Shown: piece after piece, positions 1 to 5,316 of the stretch
How positions within the stretch are numbered: position 1 is the stretch's first letter
Layout of the letters: every line of letters begins with the position of its first letter
NCBI GenBank assembly: GCA_012963185.1
Contig: DTWD01000565.1
Span: 1-5,316, forward strand
Source of the DNA: Acidobacteriota bacterium
GTDB lineage: Bacteria > Acidobacteriota > Vicinamibacteria > Vicinamibacterales > UBA8438
DNA length: 5,316 bases
Direction of reading: 5' to 3'
The notes under the pieces: model-generated
Database searches by the model: none
The model's input: the letters and a program-made list of their open reading frames with translations, nothing else
What the model was told of the DNA's origin: nothing
Translations under genes and position numbers: made by a program

Positions 1-1
1 C

Positions 2-40
2 GTTCTTGATTTAGTCGCCGCTGTTAAAGATGCGGCTTAA
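2..40 (+). CDS. Possible C-terminal end of a plus-strand gene (partial)
   Basis: Reading from base 2 gives VLDLVAAVKDAA followed by TAA at 38-40. The dozen residues look like the end of an amphipathic alanine- and valine-rich helix. The stop is followed at once by a strong GC-rich inverted repeat, as expected at the end of a gene. The other plus-strand frame checked (from base 1) meets a TGA at its third codon. The fragment is far too short to name a family, and chance open reading of 12 codons is quite possible. If real, this gene converges on the minus-strand operon that ends at 234. Confidence 0.3.
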   Translation, partial: VLDLVAAVKDAA

Positions 41-66
41 ACACGCGCCGCTCAGCGCGTGTAGCC
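34..66 (+). terminator. GC-rich hairpin after the left-edge stop codon
   Basis: ACACGCGC (41-48) and GCGCGTGT (55-62) are perfect 8-bp arms around a 6-nt loop. The outer GGCT (34-37) and AGCC (63-66) also pair, leaving only TAA (38-40) as a bulge, and that TAA is the stop of the putative left-edge gene. No T-run follows on the plus strand, and only TTT follows on the minus strand. It is therefore a stable structure at a gene end (transcript end or mRNA-protecting hairpin) rather than a textbook intrinsic terminator. Confidence 0.4.
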
Positions 67-95
67 ACTCAACGCTTACGATCACGAAGCAAATC

Positions 96-127
96 TTGCA
101 GCGGCTAACATGCCGCCCAAATTTTTT
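96..127 (+). terminator. Weak intrinsic terminator candidate (plus strand)
   Basis: GCGGC (101-105) and GCCGC (112-116) form a perfect 5-bp GC stem with a 6-nt loop. TTG (96-98) and CAA (118-120) could extend it past a small bulge. A run of six T follows at 122-127, a few bases after the stem. The geometry suits a plus-strand transcript coming from the left edge. The stem is short and the gap to the T-run is longer than ideal, so this is only a candidate. Confidence 0.3.
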
Positions 128-169
128 GCACACCTGGAATCCAAGCGAATCGCTTTTTGCACACCTGGA
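123..169. repeat. Pair of exact 16-bp direct repeats, 31-bp period
   Basis: TTTTTGCACACCTGGA occurs at 123-138 and again at 154-169 with no mismatch; similarity stops on both sides. Between them lies AAGCGAATCGCTT (143-155), a 13-bp palindrome that can fold as a 5-bp stem with a 3-nt loop and runs into the T tract of the second copy. The start-to-start distance is about three helical turns. Possible readings are a repeated protein-binding site, duplicated terminator tails or a small tandem duplication. Two copies are too few for a CRISPR array. Confidence 0.8.
143..158 (+). terminator. Small hairpin plus T5, second weak terminator candidate
   Basis: AAGCG (143-147) pairs with CGCTT (151-155) around an AAT loop, and the T-run continues to 158. 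Like the element at 96-127 it points to the plus strand. The two could act as tandem terminators between the convergent transcripts. The 5-bp stem is weak, so chance occurrence cannot be excluded. Confidence 0.22.
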
Positions 170-233
170 CAAAAACCCATTGCAAGGCTGATATAAACCT
201 TAGCATGCAACATACTTATCGTTCTGCATTGCA

Positions 234-791
234 TTACCCAAACATCCACGCACCGCCCGCAACATAAACCGCAATGATCGGTGTTTCCCCAATCGCAACA
301 CCACTCAAAAACTTTCCGATAGGCATTCGTAGCGTACCGGCGACATAGCAAATGGCATCCGTTGGCACGAACGGAAAAACCGACCACCCTACAACGATCC
401 ACAAACCCCGCTGGCGTAATTGGTCCTCAAGCCAACGAATCTGATTCGGATGCCGACGTTCAAACACCTCAGCGAGACCAAGAACATCAAAGAAATAGTA
501 AATGAGCGCGGATGACACCACAACACCCATCAACGACATCACAAACACCAAGATGTAACGGTCAGGAAACAGCAACATCCCAACTACAATCAGGACCGTG
601 CTCGGAACCATGGTGACAGGGCGCAAGATACTGACAACAATGTATCCGAAAAGCACCAATGTTCCAGTTTGCCGCAAGAGAGCCACCAAGTTGACAGGGT
701 TAATCAACTCCGGCCGCATGACGTACAGGATGCTAAGTCCGGTGGTGGCCATCAACCAGACACCGAGAGCAATTCGCCGGGCAGGCGTCAT
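234..791 (-). CDS. DedA/TVP38-type VTT-domain integral membrane protein
   Basis: A 185-residue polytopic inner-membrane protein. Hydrophobic segments lie at about residues 7-25, 43-57, 64-76, 80-102, 129-142 and 158-183. The diagnostic part is the C-terminal half: a hydrophobic stretch leading into FPFVPTD (about 139-145), then YVAGTLRMPIGKF, which matches the family pattern of a proline-rich re-entrant loop followed by a Gly-containing helix. Members of this superfamily (DedA, TVP38/TMEM64, VTT domain) are linked to lipid scrambling or carrier recycling and to membrane homeostasis; the exact substrate cannot be read here. I chose the ATG at 791. A TTG five codons upstream (806) would shift the start to 2 nt past the msrB stop, but no ribosome site precedes it; the ATG has only a weak GAG in front. 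Either way it is the last gene of the msrB operon, and translational coupling to msrB is likely. Confidence 0.85.
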   Translation of the reverse strand: MTPARRIALGVWLMATTGLSILYVMRPELINPVNLVALLRQTGTLVLFGYIVVSILRPVTMVPSTVLIVVGMLLFPDRYILVFVMSLMGVVVSSALIYYFFDVLGLAEVFERRHPNQIRWLEDQLRQRGLWIVVGWSVFPFVPTDAICYVAGTLRMPIGKFLSGVAIGETPIIAVYVAGGAWMFG

Positions 792-808
792 CCTACTCAA
801 ACCCAACG

Positions 809-1237
809 TTAGGAACGGAGTGGGGGCAGGTCCTCTCCAGAGGGAACAAATTTGAGTGCCACACCGTTGTTACAGTAGCGCTGGCCAGTCGGAGCAGGTC
901 CGTCCTTGAATATATGACCCTGATGCCCACCGCAACGCGCACAGTGGTACTCAGTACGAGGCAATAACAATTTAAAGTCTGTGTTTGTCCCAACATGACT
1001 AGGAATCGCATCAAAAAAACTTGGCCATCCCGTCCCACTGTTGTACTTGGTTGTTGACTCAAACAAGGGAAGATAGCAGGCGGCACAGATAAACGTTCCC
1101 TCACGCTTCTCATCATTTAGCGCGCTCGTACCCGCTGGCTCGGTAGCTTCGTTGAACAGGACCGCGTACGAATCATCTGGTAGCAGTGTTTGCCACTCTG
1201 TCTTTTGCTTATCGAGTTTCTCGAACATTTCACCCAT
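809..1237 (-). CDS. msrB: Peptide-methionine (R)-S-oxide reductase MsrB
   Basis: A complete 142-residue MsrB, usual length for a stand-alone enzyme. It reduces methionine-R-sulfoxide in proteins, normally with thioredoxin as reductant. Visible family marks are the zinc cysteines C51/C54 (CAAC) and C99/C102 (CARC), the YNSGTGWPSF core at 65-74, the GGHQGHIF histidine segment (103-110), DGPAPTGQRYC with the catalytic cysteine C122, and the NNGVALKF tail. There is no signal peptide, so it should be cytoplasmic. The resolving cysteine found in E. coli and Neisseria MsrB (SGCGWPSF) is threonine here (T69), and all five cysteines are accounted for as zinc ligands or the nucleophile. The enzyme probably relies on direct reduction of the sulfenic acid. 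The start at 1237 is supported by AAGGA six bases upstream. It sits 15 nt after the large gene and just before the VTT gene. Confidence 0.97.
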   Translation of the reverse strand: MGEMFEKLDKQKTEWQTLLPDDSYAVLFNEATEPAGTSALNDEKREGTFICAACYLPLFESTTKYNSGTGWPSFFDAIPSHVGTNTDFKLLLPRTEYHCARCGGHQGHIFKDGPAPTGQRYCNNGVALKFVPSGEDLPPLRS

Positions 1238-1243
1238 CAGCCG

Positions 1244-1248
1244 TCCTT
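1244..1248 (-). promoter_or_regulatory. Shine-Dalgarno of msrB
   Basis: AAGGA on the minus strand, six bases before the ATG at 1237. It lies in the 15-nt gap just after the TAA (1253-1255) of the upstream gene, so ribosomes finishing that gene are placed close to the msrB start. It settles the start at 1237 over the in-frame ATG three codons later. Confidence 0.7.
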
Positions 1249-1252
1249 GCCA

Positions 1253-4075
1253 TTAATACCGGAAAAGATACTGTAACTTCATAAAAACCGCCCGATTTGT
1301 TCGTCGAAACGCCCTCGCCGGGAAAAATTCATCATCCATCAAATCCGGGATTAAATCGGCTTGCCGATAGTGGTCATCATAACCAACATAAAACACGGTC
1401 AGCGCATTAAGTCGATAGTTAAGGAGAATGTTCAGCCCGAGCTTCCGACTAAATGAATTGTATTCAGTGATATTACGTACGAGCATCCGGTCCGTAAATG
1501 CAAACGTACTGAGCGCCCTCAGAATCTTGACGTCAAACACTTCTTTGGACCCCACACGGATATCCGTGAAGCGACTGGTGTTGAGGTCCACTTGCGATGT
1601 CAATCTCGGAGTGGGTCTCAAGACCGTAGAGAGACGCGTTTGCACAGTCCTTCCTAAATAGGGATTCTCAGGATCAAAATAAATCTCATCTCCGGCAGTG
1701 AAATTGCCACGCAGGGTAAATAATCGATTGGTGCTGGTACTCGCGGACACGTTGTATGACGTCTTGTGAAAATTGATGCCACCAAATCGTTCGAGCGTCT
1801 GGTCGGCCTTCACGCTCGCCCTGATATTCCGAGAAAACTCAAAGTTCACCCCGCCGCCCATCACTTCGTCTTCTCGGATACCGGCGTGATTGAAATTCAA
1901 CTGGTAGTTCGCTGTCGGCCCCCAGTTGATAATCCAGTGTTCAGGCCACCAGCGGTAGCCAATAGTGGTAAGGTTTCGCTGCTGGTCAACACGACGCACA
2001 AAACCAACATCGGTCCTGAAGTCGGGATCAGTCCGCCCAAAAAACGTACTAGCCGTGAAGTTTCGACCGGTGTGACCCAAGAGCGCGCCCAACGCTGGTC
2101 CATCGAGCTCGTTTCCGTCCTCATCGCGATGCTGTGATTGGGCAGCAATAAAATTCAAACGCGTGGCTTGCCCAAGGCGGAACTGCCCATCAATCACCGC
2201 TACTCGGCTATAGCTATCCAGGAATTCGCGGTCGGTAAAGGTCGCGCCAATGTGAGACTCGGAATACAAGTCGTATCGTGCCCGTCCAATCGTGACTTTT
2301 GCGTTCTGTCCGAACGCCGGATCGGACGGGTCATCCCGTTTACCGGCCGCCGTGTCATCTGTCACAAGAAATCCAAGCGTCGTGCGACCGACCTTACCAG
2401 TTACTTTGCCGCCAAAATTTGGGTCAACGATTGTTCGGGTATGTACAAAATTAATCGGAGAAGCAAACTCGAAAATCTCGGCGCCTTCAAGAAAGAACGG
2501 TCGCAACTCTTGATAAAAGAGTGGAAACCGTTGGTTCACGTCGATCTGTGGACGATCGGATTCGATCTGGGAAAAATCAGGATTAACCGTGAAATCAACC
2601 GTGAGGTTAGATGTCACGCCGTACTTAACGTTTAGGCCCGCTTCCGGCGTTGTGTCATTCACGAAGTCGCCGGTGGTGTTGAGTGAACCCGCTTGAACCG
2701 TCGTCACTGTGGGCAAGATTTCAAGATTCCGACTCGTCGAGAGGTCAGTCATCCCTTCAAGCACTCCCATCTGTGACATAAACGTCTGGACGTCACGAGA
2801 CATCGGTGCCCACACAATGCTCTCCTGGTTCTTCGCCTTCACTTCACGCACGATCTGAAACCCCCATCGGTGTTCAACACCTGGTGCCTGCTGAGGGTAG
2901 CGAATGCTCTTAAACGGGATGGCCATCTCCGCGGTATATCCATCTGCCACGATCTGCGTACCACTATAAAAAAGTGTGTCCCATGACCGATCCGCTGGAG
3001 GAATCGGGCTCATTCTTCCTCTACGCCCACCAGAATTGAGGATCCCGTCTCCTTGCACGTTGTAGCCATTAACATCAAAGTCGTAGGTTCGTTGTTGATC
3101 CATGAACGTATCAAAGTAAACCGTCATGAGATCATCCAAATAGGCGGTGTCACGATCGACGCGGTTTGCCCGCATGATGGTCGGGTCAGCGTAGTGCAGA
3201 TAAAACCCAAAATAGAGGTTGTCGCTATCGTACGCAATGTAGATCTCGGTCTCCTCCGTCGCTGGCGCCCCATCAAGCGGCGCCTGTTGCACAAACTGAC
3301 TGAGCATGGTGGCCGAACGCCAGACTGGGTCATCAAGACGCCCATCAATCGTCGGCGGACTATCGGTTCGCATGGGCCGGACCCGAGGTCGGCCTTGCAG
3401 AATGCCGAACGCCTCGTCTGACAGACCGGGTAACGTATCGTCCGTGCGATTGCGGCCTGGTCCCACAGAAGATGGAACAAAGTCATCTGGCACCTGAACT
3501 TTTTGGTCAACCGGCTCAGACACGACCGTTGAAACGCTCGGCCGAACCGGTTCCTCGACCGCCGCTCGTTCGGTCTCTGAAATGTCATTTCCCTGAGTAA
3601 TAGGTGCTGCGGATGATCCGAAGGGCATACCTTTGGCGAGTAATCCCGCGACGACTCGATCCTGCAAAGCAAACATGTCATCGATTGTTCCATCGACAAC
3701 CACACTTTCAGTCGTGGCCCCGACCGACAATTCAGTTAATCGTGCCGTAACACGAAAACTTTGACCATTGCGTTGAAATGTCCCCGTTACAAACCAATCC
3801 GCACCGAGTTCCCGACCTCGGCGTTGGAGAGTGGCTATTGTTGACTCTTCAGTGCCAGCACTTGCCGTAATGACACTTCGCGTCCCAGCCTGCTCCAAGT
3901 CCGCGCTTATGGTCTCCGCAAGACCGCGCGCTAGCCAGTCGTCCTCGACACGCGCAGACAAATTCGCAAATGGCTCGATCGCGATAAGTGGTTGAGCGGG
4001 CTGCCCACCAGCAGGCGCAGCAACAGCCACACCTGCGCACACGACGAACATCGTCCTAGTGAAAAATCGATACAT
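1253..4075 (-). CDS. Exported TolB/FlgO-like + CBM9-like + DUF5916 outer-membrane barrel protein
   Basis: A 940-residue secreted protein in four parts. (1) Signal peptide, about 1-22: basic start, hydrophobic core, APA cleavage site. (2) TolB/FlgO-like domain, about 29-147: IAIEPFANLS (31-40), DDWLARGL (45-52), GRELGADWFVTGTF (87-100) and FALQDRV (135-141) are the hallmarks of the domain found before TPR or cyclase modules. (3) A proline- and acid-rich linker to about 238, then a CBM9-like domain, about 239-416: PTIDGRLDDPVW (241-252), DNLYFGF, DDLMTVYFDTF (314-324). (4) DUF5916 barrel, about 449-940: NPDFSQIESD (498-507), RPFFLEGAEIF (525-535), many alternating strands and a terminal YLFRY ending in tyrosine, as in BAM-assembled barrels. 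The family usually lacks part 2. The substrate is unknown; carbohydrate binding by the CBM9-like part is assumed from family naming only. The ATG at 4075 is preferred because it opens a normal signal peptide; a GTG at 4102 adds nine residues and has no ribosome site. First gene of the msrB operon. Confidence 0.88.
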   Translation of the reverse strand: MYRFFTRTMFVVCAGVAVAAPAGGQPAQPLIAIEPFANLSARVEDDWLARGLAETISADLEQAGTRSVITASAGTEESTIATLQRRGRELGADWFVTGTFQRNGQSFRVTARLTELSVGATTESVVVDGTIDDMFALQDRVVAGLLAKGMPFGSSAAPITQGNDISETERAAVEEPVRPSVSTVVSEPVDQKVQVPDDFVPSSVGPGRNRTDDTLPGLSDEAFGILQGRPRVRPMRTDSPPTIDGRLDDPVWRSATMLSQFVQQAPLDGAPATEETEIYIAYDSDNLYFGFYLHYADPTIMRANRVDRDTAYLDDLMTVYFDTFMDQQRTYDFDVNGYNVQGDGILNSGGRRGRMSPIPPADRSWDTLFYSGTQIVADGYTAEMAIPFKSIRYPQQAPGVEHRWGFQIVREVKAKNQESIVWAPMSRDVQTFMSQMGVLEGMTDLSTSRNLEILPTVTTVQAGSLNTTGDFVNDTTPEAGLNVKYGVTSNLTVDFTVNPDFSQIESDRPQIDVNQRFPLFYQELRPFFLEGAEIFEFASPINFVHTRTIVDPNFGGKVTGKVGRTTLGFLVTDDTAAGKRDDPSDPAFGQNAKVTIGRARYDLYSESHIGATFTDREFLDSYSRVAVIDGQFRLGQATRLNFIAAQSQHRDEDGNELDGPALGALLGHTGRNFTASTFFGRTDPDFRTDVGFVRRVDQQRNLTTIGYRWWPEHWIINWGPTANYQLNFNHAGIREDEVMGGGVNFEFSRNIRASVKADQTLERFGGINFHKTSYNVSASTSTNRLFTLRGNFTAGDEIYFDPENPYLGRTVQTRLSTVLRPTPRLTSQVDLNTSRFTDIRVGSKEVFDVKILRALSTFAFTDRMLVRNITEYNSFSRKLGLNILLNYRLNALTVFYVGYDDHYRQADLIPDLMDDEFFPARAFRRTNRAVFMKLQYLFRY

Positions 4076-4270
4076 TGACTCGTGACAAAACGGGAGGGAC
4101 ACGGATCGCAGAAACGTAGGAACTCCCGGCGCCTTCAGTGCTCTTCACACAACCCGCAATAGGACTGCGTCGTCGCTATTCTACAGGTCTGTATCTTTTG
4201 AATGCGATGAATAGGGTTCCCGGATGAAACCAAACGGCGAAATTTCATGCAGATTACCGTCAGAATTACG
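4076..4270 (-). other. Intergenic region upstream of the large gene
   Basis: These 195 nt separate two genes of the same orientation. No strong hairpin with T-run follows the stop at 4271, so the barrel gene may read through. A TAGAAT sequence on the minus strand (4178-4183) resembles a -10 box, and it is flanked by the small inverted repeat ACAG/CTGT, but no good -35 lies at the right distance. I see no credible gene here; an open frame that crosses it (4135-4365, minus) is an out-of-frame shadow of the neighbouring gene. Confidence 0.4.
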
Positions 4271-4999
4271 CTACGGAAACATGGGGGCAATCGGAAGAAC
4301 CGCAACCAGCGAAAACGACCAGCGGCTCGCATCCTGCAGATAACGGACGTTGTCATGGATGTCACCGGCCTGGAGTAATCCGGTAGCTACGTAATCAAGC
4401 GAGCCTTCTACTTCGACATTTTTTAGCCAGTTGCCCTCCGGTAACCACTTAAAAATCAGGAAGGCCGTATCCAGTTCAAAATTAAGTTTGTGGGTATACG
4501 CGCTGCGGTCGGTGGGGCGTTCTGCGGGACTGAACTTATCGACGATATCAAAATGACTTTCGATCCAACCCCCCGTTTGTCGTGCTGTTAACCAGTCAAG
4601 GTTGAGCTCTAACTCAAACTCAAGTCCGTTGTCACGAAAAACCGCACCATTGAGATCGGACCGTGTGACGCCAGTAAAGGGATTTATGTCCGATTCTCCA
4701 AGCGGTGAAAAGATAGTTTCAAGTGTGATCCCAACCCGTGGAATTTCAGTCGGAATCCCAAGGGCAAGTACCATCTCGAACGCTGATTCGCGTGGCTGAA
4801 GACTACTCGACTCCCCGGTCGTCCCAGCATTGAGTGGTTCGACACGTGCCCGACCGAACACATTCTCGAACGTGATGTTCGGTTCAACCTTCAATTCGGG
4901 TGCACAAACCACGGCGCAACGGGGACTCTCGTTTGTCTGAGCTGACACAACGGACACCGCGGCAGACAAGCCCGTGACGACAAACACCACCAGCCGCAT
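4271..4999 (-). CDS. Secreted, probable outer-membrane beta-barrel protein, family not recognised
   Basis: A 242-residue protein with a clear signal peptide: MRLVV start, hydrophobic core to about residue 18, VSA cleavage after A20. The mature part (about 222 residues) opens with a CxxxC pair (C28, C32) and then shows alternating polar/hydrophobic stretches typical of transmembrane beta-strands, e.g. FEMVLALGI, LEFELELNLDWL, LNFELDTAFLIFKWL, VEVEGSLDYVATG and a final RWSFSLVAVLPIAP. Acidic and Gly/Asn-rich turns lie between. The size suggests a barrel of about 8-12 strands. I do not recognise the family and assign no function. The ATG at 4999 was chosen because it starts a normal signal peptide; ATGs at 5026 and 5056 would add an odd 9- or 19-residue leader, the latter overlapping the divergent start. 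No convincing ribosome site precedes any of them. It is divergent from a cytochrome lipoprotein gene and upstream of the large barrel gene, so an envelope role is likely. Confidence 0.75.
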   Translation of the reverse strand: MRLVVFVVTGLSAAVSVVSAQTNESPRCAVVCAPELKVEPNITFENVFGRARVEPLNAGTTGESSSLQPRESAFEMVLALGIPTEIPRVGITLETIFSPLGESDINPFTGVTRSDLNGAVFRDNGLEFELELNLDWLTARQTGGWIESHFDIVDKFSPAERPTDRSAYTHKLNFELDTAFLIFKWLPEGNWLKNVEVEGSLDYVATGLLQAGDIHDNVRYLQDASRWSFSLVAVLPIAPMFP

Positions 5000-5054
5000 G
5001 TTTAAAGGACCAGAAACAACCGACATAAGACAACCAGTTATACACTGGAGACTC
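5000..5054. promoter_or_regulatory. Divergent intergenic region with a 15-bp palindrome
   Basis: The 55 nt between the divergent starts must hold at least part of the control for both genes. CCAGT-TATAC-ACTGG (5034-5048) has perfect 5-bp arms and could be an operator. On the minus strand the same place reads TATAAC (5042-5037), a fair -10 box about 40 bases before the ATG at 4999, but no -35 at proper spacing is visible. The right arm of the palindrome overlaps the Shine-Dalgarno of the plus-strand gene, so a bound protein or RNA hairpin there could affect its translation. Confidence 0.35.
5047..5050 (+). promoter_or_regulatory. Shine-Dalgarno of the cytochrome gene
   Basis: GGAG (within TGGAG) lies four bases before the ATG at 5055. 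It supports this start for the partial plus-strand gene and argues against the minus-strand start at 5056, which would place this site inside a coding region. Confidence 0.6.
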
Positions 5055-5316
5055 ATGTCTGTGTCTCAACCTACGTTCGTGGTTCGTCTTTTGGTGATAA
5101 TGGCTGCCGTACTCGGCTCTTCTTGTACCGGTCAGAATTCGCCGGCATCTGACAGTGACACCATAAATGCCTATACCGGTTCAACTGCGTGTCGCGACTG
5201 CCACCTCGACATCTATACCCGCTGGCAAGAGACCTTGATGGCGAACGTCCTGCTCGACCCTCAAGAACGACCCGACGCGATCTTGGGAGACTTCGACACC
5301 GCGAATCCATTAGTGA
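5055..5316 (+). CDS. Cytochrome c lipoprotein, N-terminal part (runs off right edge)
   Basis: The first 87 residues of a gene that continues beyond the window; the frame is open to the last base. It starts with a lipoprotein-type signal: one Arg (R11), a hydrophobic core LLVIMAAVL and LGSSC with the acceptor cysteine C24, which fits the relaxed lipobox (Gly rather than Leu at -3). After a Ser/Asp-rich linker comes YTGSTACRDCH (40-50), a CXXCH haem c attachment motif, then IYTRW and LMANV. This arrangement (GS-x-x-C-x-x-C-H, then a Trp and an MA pair) is the usual first-haem segment of multihaem cytochromes c, often in Acidobacteriota with TPR repeats further on. Only one haem site is visible, so multihaem is inferred. 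Haem would be attached outside the cytoplasm by the cytochrome c maturation system, with the protein anchored by lipid. The start has a good GGAG site. Confidence 0.8.
   Translation, partial: MSVSQPTFVVRLLVIMAAVLGSSCTGQNSPASDSDTINAYTGSTACRDCHLDIYTRWQETLMANVLLDPQERPDAILGDFDTANPLV

Noticed and set aside
123..169. CRISPR array
   Set aside because: Only two 16-bp repeats with a 15-bp gap. Repeat and spacer are both too short and there are no further copies.
1..233. tRNA or other structured RNA gene
   Set aside because: The hairpins do not arrange into a cloverleaf, and no T-loop or anticodon arm pattern is present.
82..402. 106-codon minus-strand open frame at the left
   Set aside because: It overlaps the end of the VTT gene in another frame and then runs through the repeat and hairpin region. 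The composition (many Cys and Arg) is that of a shadow frame.
793..1116. 107-codon minus-strand open frame over msrB
   Set aside because: Overlaps msrB in a different frame; msrB is unambiguous from its catalytic and zinc motifs.
2138..2635. 165-codon open frame on the plus strand
   Set aside because: Antisense to the DUF5916 barrel region. No recognisable motif, no ribosome site, and the opposite strand is well supported.
3124..3705. 193-codon open frame on the minus strand
   Set aside because: It lies wholly inside the large barrel gene in another frame of the same strand. Its translation is rich in Arg and Cys with no domain pattern, while the overlapping frame carries clear TolB-like, linker and CBM9-like motifs.
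1253..4102. GTG start at 4102 for the large gene
   Set aside because: It has no ribosome site and puts nine residues ahead of an otherwise normal signal peptide beginning at the ATG at 4075.
4271..5056. ATG start at 5056 for the secreted barrel protein
   Set aside because: It would overlap the ATG of the divergent cytochrome gene and give a long cysteine-containing leader before the signal peptide. Translation could begin there in principle, since a GAG lies eight bases upstream, but the ATG at 4999 fits much better.

Overview
The window is a piece of a bacterial chromosome. Base composition is roughly half G+C by eye (not computed). All three complete exported or integral membrane proteins and the partial lipoprotein point to a diderm (two-membrane) bacterium. 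A very long CBM9-like/DUF5916 outer-membrane barrel protein plus an exported CXXCH cytochrome lipoprotein is a combination often met in Acidobacteriota (Vicinamibacteria-like) and related phyla such as Gemmatimonadota. That placement is an inference from protein style, not from a marker gene.

Layout. The left edge (1-233) carries what looks like the last 12 codons of a plus-strand gene. After it come a GC-rich hairpin, two weak hairpin plus T-run elements and a pair of exact 16-bp direct repeats. Next are three minus-strand genes that probably form one operon, transcribed right to left: a 940-residue exported protein (1253-4075), a leaderless methionine-R-sulfoxide reductase MsrB (809-1237) and a DedA/TVP38-type membrane protein with a VTT domain (234-791). 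The spacings are 15 and 17 nt, and the msrB Shine-Dalgarno lies directly after the stop codon of the large gene. Upstream, after a 195-nt gap, is a fourth minus-strand gene (4271-4999) for a small secreted, probably outer-membrane beta-barrel protein of unrecognised family. It is divergent, across 55 nt, from a plus-strand cytochrome c lipoprotein gene (5055 onward) that runs off the right edge.

The best candidate for something unusual is the large protein. It joins an N-terminal TolB/FlgO-like domain (the type seen in front of TPR proteins and adenylate cyclases) to a CBM9-like domain and a DUF5916 outer-membrane barrel. MsrB could repair oxidised cytoplasmic proteins and the VTT protein probably acts in the inner membrane, so the operon reads as an envelope-related set, but no pathway can be assigned from sequence alone. 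The divergent beta-barrel/cytochrome pair could be linked to electron transfer at the cell envelope; that is speculative because the cytochrome is truncated here.
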